48,232 bases of DNA from Alishewanella jeotgali KCTC 22429 (GTDB taxonomy: Bacteria; Pseudomonadota; Gammaproteobacteria; Enterobacterales; Alteromonadaceae), in the NCBI RefSeq assembly GCF_000245735.1, contig NZ_AHTH01000038.1, positions 1 to 48,232 of the forward strand, read 5' to 3'. Shown here one piece after another: positions 16,157 through 25,948 of the stretch. The notes below the pieces were generated by a model, which ran no database searches, had not been told where the DNA came from, and saw only the letters and a program-made list of their open reading frames with translations. Position 1 is the stretch's first letter. Every line of letters starts with the position of its first letter. Position numbers and translations under genes: made by a program.

Positions 16157-16594
16157 TTACTTGATAAGTTTACAGCCTAAAACCGCTTTTTTTCCTTCAG
16201 CTTCAGCAACAAGATGCAGCTTTGACCTAGCCGAGAACGCTCCCATTTTCACCTCTTGCCAGACAAAATAATTGACCCCGGGCTCGGCGATTAATGTTAA
16301 CTCGGCATCATTTTCTGTTTTTGAGACTATAGTATGTTCTCCAGGCTCAACTTCCCGCAATACATAAGATTTTGCCACCGTATCGCCGACAGACATGCCA
16401 TTGAGTAATAGCGGCATTTTCACCGCTGCGCCCATGTTCTCATTACGGTAGATATAAATTTTTGCTTTGTTGGGTACTGTCGTGAACTGTTTTGCCTGAT
16501 TGTCCAGATCGGCAGTTGCCATAGGTACGCTGGCGCAGCCAGTCATCATTGCCACTAAAGCAAGGGTCGCAGCCAACATAAATTTTTTGACCAT
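16157..16594 (-). CDS. DUF2846-like lipoprotein
   Basis: A 145-residue lipoprotein. The signal peptide ends at the lipobox MTGC (Cys20). The mature part is a single beta-rich domain of the DUF2846 type: AKIYIYRNENMGAAVKMPLLLNG, then GEHTIVSKTENDAELTL and VNYFVWQEVKMG. The family is uncharacterised; the fold suggests a small envelope binding protein. It is convergent with the Sel1/TonB-like gene and shares the terminator between them. Confidence 0.75.
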   Translation of the reverse strand: MVKKFMLAATLALVAMMTGCASVPMATADLDNQAKQFTTVPNKAKIYIYRNENMGAAVKMPLLLNGMSVGDTVAKSYVLREVEPGEHTIVSKTENDAELTLIAEPGVNYFVWQEVKMGAFSARSKLHLVAEAEGKKAVLGCKLIK

Positions 16595-16796
16595 AGTTAT
16601 ATCCTTAAAATATGCAGTTTTAGTTATCCCATTGTTACACGATTCGGCAGCTGAACAGTGGTGATTCAGCCCCGAAAAGAAAACATTAATAGCGTAGACA
16701 TTGGCTGATACTTGTACAAATAGTCTGCAGAAAAATAGTCATGCTGTGGCTCAGGGGGATTCAATCTGGCGAATTTTTTGTACTTTTATCGTGCTT

Positions 16797-17684
16797 TTAC
16801 TGTAGTTGGCGCTGGAAGCTTGCGGTGGTACCGGATACCACAAAGTAGCTTTGCCAGCTACTTAGCGGCAAAGTGTATTGCACGGTTTGCTCCCGATAGT
16901 GTATCCGGGTGCTGCCATCCGGCTGCCAGGAGAGCCGGATATGAACTGCTTCGCCGTTAGCAATGTGACTAGCAAGTTTCTGCTTCGTTGAATGCCCGCC
17001 AACACGATATTCAAGCATTAAAATATTTTGCTCGGTGCTATCTGGTTTTTGATGTAATGAGATCCTAAAGTTGACATCTTCAGGGTCGCCAATTTGTAGA
17101 TAAGCATAAGGGAACCACCTCGGATCTAGCACCTTATGTGGCGTAATGGACATGGTAAAGCTGATTTCTGCTGGTACGGTTTCCAACATTAATGGATAGA
17201 GGCCATAATTGCCGGCAGCTGGGCTTAGAGTTAATAGTTCCGGTTGTATTTTGGCTGAGTGTTGCTGTAAATAGGCTGGTTGCGGCAACATGCTGTAGTC
17301 AGGTTGCTCACTAATTCGGTACATGGTGTGACGCTCTCCGTCATCTGCCAGATACACAAAAGTTTGCGGGTTGATGTCGACTATTCTGTTACAAAAATTA
17401 ATTTCTTCAGGCGGGTAGGGGGTTTCAGTTAGTGGATTAAACAATTTGTAGGTCAGATTAAGGCAGGATAGTTGATCACGTTGCTGCCAGTCACCGGTTG
17501 CTATGTAAAATACGTCTTCAACGACACCGTAACCATAAACATCGCCATTTGGGAAATAGGAAATAAATCCCAGGCAAGACTGCCCACCATCATCAGATTC
17601 GCACCACTTTCCCAAACGCAGATCTGCTTGGGTGGCGGAAGCGCTCAGGCTTAACAATAACAACACAGAACACGCTGCTTTCAT
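16797..17684 (-). CDS. secreted protein of unknown function
   Basis: A 295-residue protein with a clear signal peptide (residues 1-20, LLLLSLSASATQA). The mature N-terminal part contains four cysteines (CESDDGGQSC, then two more before residue 105) that could form disulphides in the periplasm; the C-terminal half is beta-rich. I do not recognise a family. It is divergent from the S9 peptidase gene, with about 220 bases between them, and its ATG is preceded by a GGATCC-like weak ribosome-binding sequence. Confidence 0.7.
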   Translation of the reverse strand: MKAACSVLLLLSLSASATQADLRLGKWCESDDGGQSCLGFISYFPNGDVYGYGVVEDVFYIATGDWQQRDQLSCLNLTYKLFNPLTETPYPPEEINFCNRIVDINPQTFVYLADDGERHTMYRISEQPDYSMLPQPAYLQQHSAKIQPELLTLSPAAGNYGLYPLMLETVPAEISFTMSITPHKVLDPRWFPYAYLQIGDPEDVNFRISLHQKPDSTEQNILMLEYRVGGHSTKQKLASHIANGEAVHIRLSWQPDGSTRIHYREQTVQYTLPLSSWQSYFVVSGTTASFQRQLQ

Positions 17685-17904
17685 AATCGGATCCTTGATA
17701 TAGCCAAGTGTTGCATCTCACGATAATAGTCTGTTACCCAGAATGCAAGGGGCAGTCTGTTGCCGATGTTACTGCTGGCGGGCTATCCCCCGTTGTGTAA
17801 CGCTTAGTCGCCAAGTTTATGTTTTTACGATAACTTTATTGTTGATAATCTATGTTTGCTTTGTTACTTTGCCAGCTGTTGCTGCTGAAGAAGCGTGAAG
17901 GATT

Positions 17905-19830
17905 ATGCGTTTACTGAGAATTATATTTAGTATGGTGTTAATGGCACCGATACTAACCCCTGCTGCCGTCAAGGATGTCTTACCGGTCTCTGCCTTCGCC
18001 AGTGATCCCTCTGCTGATTTGCTGACCTTGTCGCCCGATGGGACAAAAATTGCGATGTTACAGACTCTCAGTCATGAGGGGGCGCAGTTAGTTTTGGTGA
18101 CATTAGTTAACTTAGTAAAAAATGAGCGTTCGTTCCTGATAAAGGCCGACACGCGTGATCTCTCAATCTATGAACTGACGTGGGCCAATAACAAGCACCT
18201 GCTGATGAAAGCGGCCTACGCAGGAGCCAGGAATGGTATTCCGGTTTCGGAAACCCGTTTGATGGTAATCGATGTCGGAACCGGTGAACACCATAATGTG
18301 GTTAGTGGAACTTTACAGCGCCGGCTGGAGCGGACACCACAGTTTCAATCCAATATTGTGGCCCTGATGCCCGACGATGAACAGCATATATTATTAGCGC
18401 TCGACGGCTTACATAGTGAACCTGGTGTCAGCATCGTAAAAATCAACCTCGAAACCAAACGCTTCAGCATGGTAGCGAATGGACGCCGAAATTTGGTGGA
18501 TTGGCTGGTTGACCGGCAATACCAACCCAGAATTGCCATTTTTCGTGATGGCACTGAGTTTTGGATCGCCGAACGATTGAATGGTAGTAAATTCCGTGAA
18601 CTTTGGCGCTTTGAGGCCTTTTCGGAGCAGCAAATTTGGCCGTTAGGTTTCGATCAAAACCCAAATTTACTTTATGTATCTGCCTATCATGATGGGCGTC
18701 TGGCTATTTTTAAAGTTGACTTAACAGACGCGAACTTAGCGATGACACTAATGGTAGCGAACGACAATTACGATGTTCCTGCAACGTTGGCATACTCCTG
18801 GCAAGATCAGCAAGTTATCTCGCTAGGCAATCAATATATCAGTGCCAAACATTCGGCTTTTCAGCGCGCGTTAGATCAAGCCTTACCGGATACTCATAAC
18901 CGGATTATTAGCCGTAGCGGCGATCAAAACAGCTATATCGTGCTGGCCAGTAGCGAAACGGAAGCCGGGGTGTATTTACTTGGCAACAGGGCAGCTAACG
19001 AACTCGAGGTGTTATTACCTAAATACGCGCAACTTCAGCCAGAGTTAATGGTGGCAAAAAGTAGAATTGAATATAAAGCGCGTGACGGCCTAACGATTGA
19101 AGGCTTCCTGACAACCCCTAAAAGTTATACCGCTGGCCCCCTGCCGACGATTATCTTCCCGCATGGTGGTCCAATTTCTTTTGACAATGAGGGGTTTGAT
19201 TATTGGACGCAGTTTTTTGCCAATCGCGGCTATGCCGTATTGCAAATGAATTTCCGTGGCTCAGCCGGGTATGGCTTTGACTTTATGCAGCTGGGATTAC
19301 GAGGCTGGGGGCTACAAATGCAAGATGATGTTGAGGATGGCACTCAGTGGCTTATTGACCAGGGCATTGCCGACAAATCGCGGATCTGTATTGTCGGTGC
19401 CAGCTATGGTGGTTACGCGGCCTTGATGGGGGTTATCCGGTCACCAGGACGCTATAAATGTGCGATTAGCTTTGCTGGCGTAACAGATGTGGAAGCCTTG
19501 GTACGCAGTAGTCGGCATTACACCAATTTCGATATTGTTAAAAAACAAATTGGTGATGATTATCGTGAGTTGCGCCAGCGCTCACCGATAACGCACGCCC
19601 AGGCGATCGATATTCCAGTGTTATTGCTACACGGTGATCTTGATAGATCTGTGCCAGTTCAACAAAGTCGTGCCTTCAACCGAACACTAAGTCGAACCAA
19701 CAAGCAGGTGCAATATATTGAGCTTGAGAAAGGTGATCACTACCTCAGTACGCAGAGTCACCGTTTATCAGCATTTAGTGCGATGGAAGACTTTTTGCAA
19801 CAGCATTTGTCGGCCCCGGCGGCAGAGTAA
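17905..19830 (+). CDS. secreted S9-family prolyl-oligopeptidase-like peptidase
   Basis: A 641-residue serine peptidase with a signal peptide (residues 1-22). Residues 30-370 form the beta-propeller-like N-terminal part, and the alpha/beta hydrolase domain follows. The nucleophile elbow GASYGGY places Ser500, the acid is in LLHGDLDRSVP (Asp580), and the catalytic His is in EKGDHYLS (His612). The oxyanion-side motif PHGGP lies near residue 415. The length and domain order are those of acylaminoacyl/dipeptidyl peptidases of the S9C type. It probably degrades oligopeptides in the periplasm. AAGGATT before the ATG supports the start. Confidence 0.92.
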   Translation: MRLLRIIFSMVLMAPILTPAAVKDVLPVSAFASDPSADLLTLSPDGTKIAMLQTLSHEGAQLVLVTLVNLVKNERSFLIKADTRDLSIYELTWANNKHLLMKAAYAGARNGIPVSETRLMVIDVGTGEHHNVVSGTLQRRLERTPQFQSNIVALMPDDEQHILLALDGLHSEPGVSIVKINLETKRFSMVANGRRNLVDWLVDRQYQPRIAIFRDGTEFWIAERLNGSKFRELWRFEAFSEQQIWPLGFDQNPNLLYVSAYHDGRLAIFKVDLTDANLAMTLMVANDNYDVPATLAYSWQDQQVISLGNQYISAKHSAFQRALDQALPDTHNRIISRSGDQNSYIVLASSETEAGVYLLGNRAANELEVLLPKYAQLQPELMVAKSRIEYKARDGLTIEGFLTTPKSYTAGPLPTIIFPHGGPISFDNEGFDYWTQFFANRGYAVLQMNFRGSAGYGFDFMQLGLRGWGLQMQDDVEDGTQWLIDQGIADKSRICIVGASYGGYAALMGVIRSPGRYKCAISFAGVTDVEALVRSSRHYTNFDIVKKQIGDDYRELRQRSPITHAQAIDIPVLLLHGDLDRSVPVQQSRAFNRTLSRTNKQVQYIELEKGDHYLSTQSHRLSAFSAMEDFLQQHLSAPAAE

Positions 19831-19939
19831 AGGCCGGGCTGAATGAGGTAGTCTGGTAGCTTTGCGGTAGGGGTTTAGAGTAACAGCGGGCTTTAGTCAA
19901 ATCGTTGTTAAAGCAAGATTAATTATCAGGATAGTAGCA

Positions 19940-20497
19940 ATGGCAACTAATATTCGGTTCTATTTAAGCGCAGCCGTGGTGGTAGTGTTATTCATCGAAA
20001 CGCTGTTTTTAGGAAACACGTTTTCGCTGCAGTGGCACAGTCCAAAATTAATGTATCAGGTGAGCGCTTATTTGGTGCCGATAAAGTTTTTGCTCATCTG
20101 TTTGGCACTGGGAGCACTTAGTGGTCTGATACTAACGGGATGGCGTCGGTATGGCCGGTATTTGCTATTAACCTTAGCCAGTTTAAATTTGTTACTGCTG
20201 AGCTTAGTTGGCGTTGGCTATCTGTTTGCCGGATTTGCTCCGCTGAGTCAGCAGTTTCGTTTGCAGGGTAACATTGCGGTCTATACGGCCGATCCGGGTG
20301 CCATGGGCCGCGCCTATCATTATTTTAGCTATTTCTGCCGTAATGATTACGGTTTCTATCGTTTAGAGCCGATTAGTCGTTTGGATTGGTTAGGCGAGTT
20401 TGACTTTAACGAACAGCAGGGCGAATTGGTAATTACCGCAGTGCGCCATGAACCACAAGAAATCCGGCTGCCACTAACTGACTTTAGCTGCCAATAG
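19940..20497 (+). CDS. membrane protein of unknown function
   Basis: A 185-residue protein with three likely transmembrane helices (about residues 8-25, 48-65 and 75-97) and a C-terminal soluble domain. The soluble domain contains AVYTADPGAMGRAYHYFSYFCRNDYGFYRLEPI, split here only for length limits in quotation: TADPGAMG followed by YFCRNDYGFY. I do not recognise the family. It follows the S9 peptidase by about 110 bases on the same strand and converges with the diguanylate cyclase gene, six bases apart. Confidence 0.65.
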   Translation: MATNIRFYLSAAVVVVLFIETLFLGNTFSLQWHSPKLMYQVSAYLVPIKFLLICLALGALSGLILTGWRRYGRYLLLTLASLNLLLLSLVGVGYLFAGFAPLSQQFRLQGNIAVYTADPGAMGRAYHYFSYFCRNDYGFYRLEPISRLDWLGEFDFNEQQGELVITAVRHEPQEIRLPLTDFSCQ

Positions 20498-20502
20498 GTA
20501 CG

Positions 20503-21678
20503 CTAAGCCGCTTGGTATAATGTTACTTGATTGCGCCCCATACGCTTAGCCTGGTATAGGGCCTCATCTGCCTGTTGTAATAAGGTTTTCCAGTTGTCCA
20601 AATGTTGGCTACTGGCGACACCAATGCTAACCGTTAAAAAGTAGGGCTGAGGCAGAAACAGCGGTGAGCTGTTTATTATTTGTCTTAGTCGGTCGGCAAT
20701 GTGAATTGCTGTCTGGGCGTCGGTATCTGGTAAGCACAGCAAGAACTCTTCACCACCATAGCGAAACAACAAATCATAGTCACGGAGTTGTTGATCTGCG
20801 AGCTTGGCAATATGTTGCAGTGCGAGATCGCCTGCTGCGTGGCCAAAGTTATCGTTGATTTGCTTGAAATGGTCGGCATCCAGTAATAGAAAACTCAGCG
20901 TTTTTTGCTGACGTTGGCTGCGACTTAACTCGGCGCTAAGCCGGATATCCATGGTGCGGCGATTCAATAAACCGGTTAGCGCATCTCGCTCTGAAAGTTG
21001 TTGTAGCATCAGACGTTGTTGGCTGTGGCTTAGCAATATAATGCAGCAAAACACTAAAATGGCAAAAGCAGTCAGCGCGAAAAAACCAATATTGTGAACA
21101 AGTGGTGCTATGGAAGTTGAAACTAATTGCTGTTGTTCTAATGCCATATAAGCAGAACGACCGGCAAACTGTATGATGTTAAAACCAAAAGTTGCGATAA
21201 ATGCCAGGTAAACTTTACCCAACTCGGCTTTTCTATGCGGCCAAAGCATATAGATACACCAGAAATTCAATAACAATACGATCGGAATATTCAGATAAAA
21301 ACGATGATTGATATCGCTGCGGGCAAAGTCGGTAAGATTTAACAAAAAAAGCACGACAAATAACAGTAACAGGCCAAACCGCTTGCCAGGCTTTTGCAGA
21401 TGGCGATGAATGCCTGCAGCTAGGGCGATATTAGCGCCAACGCTTAAACTATTTGAAAGTGCGGGCAGCAGCCAATAGGGTAGCGCAATGCCGCCATAAT
21501 GAATGGCACTGATGCTGGCGTTTAATAGCATACAAATCCCGGCCAGCAAAAAATACCGCTGATAGCGAAACTGACGGTCGGCTTGTTCCTGAAATGCTAA
21601 CACGCCAGTCGCGACCAGAGCGATAAAAGCATTGATAACAGTCAGGGTAAAGAGATCCATAACAGCTGGGTCCGGCAA
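20503..21678 (-). CDS. membrane-bound diguanylate cyclase (GGDEF)
   Basis: A 391-residue protein with about six hydrophobic helices in residues 8-220 and a C-terminal GGDEF domain. The active-site motif is GGEEF at 308-312, and the product-inhibition I-site RDYD sits at 299-302, exactly five residues earlier. Both indicate an active cyclase making cyclic di-GMP from two GTP under feedback control. The membrane part is a sensory input of unknown ligand. There is no EAL domain. It is a single gene with no obvious operon partners. Confidence 0.93.
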   Translation of the reverse strand: MPDPAVMDLFTLTVINAFIALVATGVLAFQEQADRQFRYQRYFLLAGICMLLNASISAIHYGGIALPYWLLPALSNSLSVGANIALAAGIHRHLQKPGKRFGLLLLFVVLFLLNLTDFARSDINHRFYLNIPIVLLLNFWCIYMLWPHRKAELGKVYLAFIATFGFNIIQFAGRSAYMALEQQQLVSTSIAPLVHNIGFFALTAFAILVFCCIILLSHSQQRLMLQQLSERDALTGLLNRRTMDIRLSAELSRSQRQQKTLSFLLLDADHFKQINDNFGHAAGDLALQHIAKLADQQLRDYDLLFRYGGEEFLLCLPDTDAQTAIHIADRLRQIINSSPLFLPQPYFLTVSIGVASSQHLDNWKTLLQQADEALYQAKRMGRNQVTLYQAA

Positions 21679-21728
21679 AGAAAGGGCGCAGAATTTAGCA
21701 CAAAAAAGCGCCAGCTGGCAATTTTATC

Positions 21729-22424
21729 CTATGCTGGTGCCTGGATAAACTTATCCCCTAACAGATTGGCACCGAGATGGCCGGTTTTTACATAGATCAA
21801 TGCGCCTTCAGTTGTGGTAAAGGGGGTATGAGAACTGTACCTTGGGCTTCGTAACCAGCTACCTGTGGGATACTCAGCAAACTCGTCACGAAAAACGCCA
21901 TCCAGCACCAGGATCTCCTCGCCACCGGGATGTGTGTGGCGGTTAAATTGGGTATTGGCGGCCCAGCGCACTAAGGCGGTGTTAACGCCGTTATGCTCAT
22001 GCAAAGGCAGTACACTTAGCCCGGACACTAAACCGGGGAGCCAGTCCCCGCTATTGGTATCAATGACCAGCTTAGTGTGATCGTCAGCGGCAAATTGCCA
22101 CAGTTTTACCAGCAGCAGACACCCCTGCTCAGAGTAGGGCTGGTGGTTACTGCCAGGCGGATTGCGCAGGTAGCTGCCAGCAGGATAGTGGCCGTGTTCA
22201 TCTGAAAAGATGCCGTCCAGCACCAATATTTCTTCACCACCATCATGGCGGTGGCTGCTATAACCCGAGCCTGGTGCATAACGTACCAGGCTGGTGGCGC
22301 GTGCAACTTCGTCACCAGCACGGTCTAACATCACCCGGCTTACACCGGGCAGAGGGGATGGCACAAATTGTTGTTGGCCCGGCAACAGCACTACCCGGGC
22401 ACTAAAATCGGCGTTAATCTGCAT
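21729..22424 (-). CDS. double-cupin ChrR-like protein
   Basis: From the ATG at 22424 this is a 231-residue protein of two tandem cupin domains, each with the same metal-binding signature: YSSHRHDGGEEILVLDGIF near residues 52-70 and FNRHTHPGGEEILVLDGVF near 160-178, both followed by GSxLRxPxxSxH. It resembles the C-terminal cupin of ChrR, the zinc anti-sigma factor, but lacks the ChrR N-terminal domain. Its start lies two bases after the stop of the VOC gene, so the two are an operon. A start eight codons upstream would overlap that gene and is less likely. The two cupin halves appear to be an internal duplication. Confidence 0.82.
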   Translation of the reverse strand: MQINADFSARVVLLPGQQQFVPSPLPGVSRVMLDRAGDEVARATSLVRYAPGSGYSSHRHDGGEEILVLDGIFSDEHGHYPAGSYLRNPPGSNHQPYSEQGCLLLVKLWQFAADDHTKLVIDTNSGDWLPGLVSGLSVLPLHEHNGVNTALVRWAANTQFNRHTHPGGEEILVLDGVFRDEFAEYPTGSWLRSPRYSSHTPFTTTEGALIYVKTGHLGANLLGDKFIQAPA

Positions 22425-22426
22425 GC

Positions 22427-22798
22427 TTAACCGAAATGACAAAAGCAAAGTTTATTACCATCGGCATCCCTTACATAGGCACCGTAGAAGGTATTTGGAA
22501 TGCGTTGACCCGGTGCACCATCGCAAGTGGCACCCAGCGCAATAGCTTTATGATACAGCTGATCAACCGCTGCTTTTGAGCCTGGTGCCAACGACACCAT
22601 GTTGCCATTACCCGGCGCTGCGGCTTGCTGATTGAACGGAATACAGACCGCCAGCATGGGTTCTTTCATGCTCTTACCAAAAAAAGTGATCCGATCCATA
22701 TTTAACAAGGTTTTGGCGCCAAGTTCGCCCAGTAAATCACCATAAAACTTGCGGGCTGCAGCAATATCACTGACACCTAAGGTTACATAACTAATCAT
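22427..22798 (-). CDS. VOC-family (glyoxalase-like) protein
   Basis: A 123-residue single-unit vicinal-oxygen-chelate protein: ISYVTLGVSDIAAARKFYGDLL at the N-terminus and YGAYVRDADGNKLCFCHFG at the C-terminus are the typical ends of the paired beta-alpha-beta-beta-beta modules. Such proteins bind a divalent metal as dimers; the particular substrate cannot be inferred. It is upstream of and nearly contiguous with the cupin gene, so the two may act in the same detoxification or stress response. Confidence 0.88.
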   Translation of the reverse strand: MISYVTLGVSDIAAARKFYGDLLGELGAKTLLNMDRITFFGKSMKEPMLAVCIPFNQQAAAPGNGNMVSLAPGSKAAVDQLYHKAIALGATCDGAPGQRIPNTFYGAYVRDADGNKLCFCHFG

Positions 22799-22924
22799 CG
22801 TTTTCTCCGTTCATGGTTCTGGGGTAGTATGGGCACTGAGTGATAACAGTGCACGGCGTAAGTATACGAACGAAAGCGGCGCCTGGTGTTGTTGTTTTAG
22901 AAAAAAATTAAGGATGCGCTACGC

Positions 22925-24127
22925 ATGCATAGTCATATTACCCGGTTGTATCAACTGGCCGCCAAACCCAGCCGCCGCATTATCGGCTTAATGAGTGGGA
23001 CTTCGTTAGATGGGCTGGATATTGCGCTGTGCTTAATTAGTGGTAGCGGCCAGCATACCAGCGTCACCGTCGAGCAGTTTATCACCGTGCCTTATCAGGA
23101 TGAATTTCGCAGCCGGGTGCAGGCGGTATTTGCCAAACGGCAGGTTGATTTACAGCAATTAACGCTATTACATCCGTGGATTGCCCTGCAGCATGCGGCT
23201 ATGATCAATCAGGCGTTACGCGACTGGCAGGTGCCGGCATCAGAGGTGGACCTGATCGCCAGCCATGGGCAGACCGTGTATCACTGTCCGTTACGGCAGC
23301 ATCAGGATCCGGCGTGGGGCAATGCCACCTTGCAACTGGGAGATGGTGATCACCTGGCGGTGCATACCGGCATTATGACCGTCAGTGATTTCCGGCAAAA
23401 ACATATTGCGGCTGGCGGCGAAGGCGCACCTCTGGCGGCCTATGGTGATTATTTACTCTTTGGCTCCGCTCAGGAAAACCGTATTTTGCTGAATATCGGT
23501 GGTATTGCTAATCTTACCTATTTGCCGGTAGATGCCGATCTGAACAAGGTGTTTAGTACGGATCTCGGCCCGGGTAATACCATGATGGATGCCTATGTCC
23601 GGCAGTACTATCCGGCCCTGCAATATGATGCCGATGCCAGGATCGCCGCTAGCGGTAAGGTGGCGCCGGCATTATTGGCGGCGTTACTGCAGCATCCGTT
23701 TTTCAGCCTGAGTTTGCCCAAAACCACCGGGCCTGAGGTGTTTAATTTGCAATACTTGCAGCAGGCGCAGCAACAAAGCGGTTGCACCGCTCTAAGCCCG
23801 GCAGATGTGCTGGCCACGTTAAACTGCTTTAGTGCGACAGCCATTGTGCGTTTAGTGCAGCAGCTAACGATAGCAGCACAGCCTACTGTTATTTACGCCA
23901 GTGGCGGTGGTATCCATAACCCGCTGTTAATGCAGCAAATTCAGCAGCAACTGCCACAGTTCTCGCTGCGAACTACCGCTGAGCTGGCGATTTTGCCGGA
24001 TGCCAAAGAAGCCGTATTATTTGCCTTGCTGGCGAATGAATGCGTTGCCGGAAGCTCTGACACCTTTACCGCGACCAGTCGTGCTATGCCGGCGGTTACT
24101 ATGGGTAAGATCAGCTTTGCTGATTAG
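22925..24127 (+). CDS. anmK: anhydro-N-acetylmuramic acid kinase
   Basis: A 400-residue cytoplasmic kinase that phosphorylates and opens 1,6-anhydro-MurNAc from recycled peptidoglycan, yielding MurNAc-6-phosphate. The ATPase-fold signature IGLMSGTSLDGLD is near residues 20-32, the substrate-side ASHGQTVYH near 112-120, and the second phosphate motif GGIANLTYL and STDLGPGNTMMDA near 195-225. A late SGGGIHNP near 325 completes the ASKHA fold. The length suits the gammaproteobacterial enzyme. It is a single gene between oppositely oriented neighbours. Confidence 0.95.
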   Translation: MHSHITRLYQLAAKPSRRIIGLMSGTSLDGLDIALCLISGSGQHTSVTVEQFITVPYQDEFRSRVQAVFAKRQVDLQQLTLLHPWIALQHAAMINQALRDWQVPASEVDLIASHGQTVYHCPLRQHQDPAWGNATLQLGDGDHLAVHTGIMTVSDFRQKHIAAGGEGAPLAAYGDYLLFGSAQENRILLNIGGIANLTYLPVDADLNKVFSTDLGPGNTMMDAYVRQYYPALQYDADARIAASGKVAPALLAALLQHPFFSLSLPKTTGPEVFNLQYLQQAQQQSGCTALSPADVLATLNCFSATAIVRLVQQLTIAAQPTVIYASGGGIHNPLLMQQIQQQLPQFSLRTTAELAILPDAKEAVLFALLANECVAGSSDTFTATSRAMPAVTMGKISFAD

Positions 24128-24147
24128 GGCGTCTTTGCTTTAAAAAA

Positions 24148-24171
24148 CAACGGTAGCCTTTGCTACCGTTG
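24148..24171 (-). terminator. intrinsic terminator of the subtilase gene
   Basis: CAACGGTAGC (24148-24157) and GCTACCGTTG (24162-24171) pair perfectly around CTTT. On the minus strand the stem is followed by TTTTTTA, so it terminates the subtilase transcript; it may also slow anmK read-through. Confidence 0.8.
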
Positions 24172-24199
24172 TCACTTGCTTGCCTGGTACTGACTTAAG

Positions 24200-25948
24200 T
24201 TACGGATTGTAACTGACTGTCAGGGTCACACCGCTGAAACTGCTGTAAGCGCGGATACTAACGTGCCAAACGTCTGCTGCCGGATTGTTAAAGTTACAGC
24301 TTTCATTGTTCCCTTGCAGATACGGCCGGCAATCGTAAGTCGTGGTAGTCGGTCTGGCTCCGCGACGAACATAGAGATCGGCATCGCCGGTGCCACCGGA
24401 AATACTGGCGGTCAGAGTTTTCATGCCAGCAGGGACTGTCACGGTATAATGCAGCCAGTTGTTGGTAGTAGCCGACAGGTTGGACACAGTGCCACCACCG
24501 CCGGTGCCACCTGAGCCCTGAGCAGCTTGCACTGCGGCATTGGCATCAACAATGCCGGTACCACAGCCACTGCAGGTTGCCGGGAAGCTACGGGCAGTAT
24601 TTTTCAGGATGGTCTCAATTTCATCCGGGGTGGCAGAGGGTTTCACCTGCTTAATCAGCGCAGCAACACCGGCCACGTGTGGCGCCGCCATAGAGGTACC
24701 CTGACTGTAGCCGTAGCTGTCATTGCCCGGCGTAGTGCTGCCAGAATTATAAGTAGACAGCACGCCATTCGGGTCATTTGCTGAGGTCATCTGGCCACCC
24801 GGTGCTGCGACATCAACGCTGGTACCGGTATTAGAGTAGCTGGCGCGACCGCCCTGACGGTTGGTTGCGGCGACGTTAACCACGCCGGCACAGTTACCCG
24901 GGTTAAAGTTATTGGCATTTGAGTTGCTGTTACCAGCGGCGACAACAACGACAGCACCACGGCTGCGGGCCTGGTTAATCGCATTCTGCGTGGTAGTAGA
25001 ACAGCTACCTGAGCCACCCAGACTCATATTGATGACACTGGCTGGATTCGCATTAGCCGGTACGCCCGATACGGTGCCACCGGCTGCCCAGATGATACCG
25101 TCAGCGATATCAGAGGTATAACCACCGCACTTACCTAATACCCGCACCGGTACAATCTTGGCGTTATAAGCAACCCCGGCAACCCCGGTGTTATTGTTGG
25201 TAACAGCGGCAATGGTGCCGGCTACGTGTGTACCATGCCAGCTTGAGGCGCGGAAGGAGGTCGGTTGACCGCCGCCACACTCGCCGGCATTGGTCCAGTC
25301 TCCCGGATCGCGGGCATCGTTATCGCGGCCGCCGCCATCATTAGCGATAAAAGTATCGGAGATCATATCGTAGCCAGGCAGAATATTGGCATTCAGATCG
25401 GCATGTGGCCGGTAGCCGGTATCCAGTACCGCTACAACTACGCCCTGACCTGTGGCTCTGTCCCAGGCTGCCGGGGCTCGGATACCACCGGTATTCTCAT
25501 AGTAATGCCATTGGTTGGCATACTGGGTATCGTTGGGTGTCAGGGCTGCTTGTAGCAGCACATCCTCTTCGACTAATTCTACTTCATCATCTGCTGCCAG
25601 CTGACTAAGCAGTGCCGCTGTTTCCTTGGCTGACAGGCGACGGTCGGCGCTAAATACCGCATGGCGTTCTAACGCGGTTTCCCGCACAAACTTAACTGAC
25701 TTGCCGGCACGCTGACTAAAACGCTCGGCTTTGGCCTGCATCCGCTCAGCCCGGCGCTGTTGAGCGACGGCAGCCGGCAGACTGCGTGTCAGGTTATCGG
25801 TCTGGCTTTCTTTATACTTAACAATAACCCGGGTAACCGGGCCATCCTGATATTGGTTGTTATCGTCGGCATAAGCGGCATTGGCCAGCAGTGCTGCAGG
25901 CACACATAGCAACGCAAACGCATTTAGTTTGAAATATTTCTTCGGCAT
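24200..25948 (-). CDS. secreted S8 subtilisin-like protease with PPC domain
   Basis: From the ATG at 25948 (AAGGT upstream) this is a 582-residue extracellular protease. Residues 1-27 are a signal peptide, residues 35-130 an inhibitor-I9-like propeptide (RVIVKYKES at its start), and residues 150-470 the peptidase. The triad is Asp176 (VAVLDTGY), His238 (WHGTHVAGT) and Ser419 (GTSMAAPHVAG), with oxyanion Asn340 (AAGN). A glycine-rich linker leads to a C-terminal pre-peptidase (PPC) domain of about 90 residues (GGTGDADLYVRRG), usually removed after secretion through the type II pathway. Alteromonad relatives degrade extracellular protein for nutrition. A further 24-codon upstream extension to 26020 is not needed. 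Confidence 0.95.
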   Translation of the reverse strand: MPKKYFKLNAFALLCVPAALLANAAYADDNNQYQDGPVTRVIVKYKESQTDNLTRSLPAAVAQQRRAERMQAKAERFSQRAGKSVKFVRETALERHAVFSADRRLSAKETAALLSQLAADDEVELVEEDVLLQAALTPNDTQYANQWHYYENTGGIRAPAAWDRATGQGVVVAVLDTGYRPHADLNANILPGYDMISDTFIANDGGGRDNDARDPGDWTNAGECGGGQPTSFRASSWHGTHVAGTIAAVTNNNTGVAGVAYNAKIVPVRVLGKCGGYTSDIADGIIWAAGGTVSGVPANANPASVINMSLGGSGSCSTTTQNAINQARSRGAVVVVAAGNSNSNANNFNPGNCAGVVNVAATNRQGGRASYSNTGTSVDVAAPGGQMTSANDPNGVLSTYNSGSTTPGNDSYGYSQGTSMAAPHVAGVAALIKQVKPSATPDEIETILKNTARSFPATCSGCGTGIVDANAAVQAAQGSGGTGGGGTVSNLSATTNNWLHYTVTVPAGMKTLTASISGGTGDADLYVRRGARPTTTTYDCRPYLQGNNESCNFNNPAADVWHVSIRAYSSFSGVTLTVSYNP

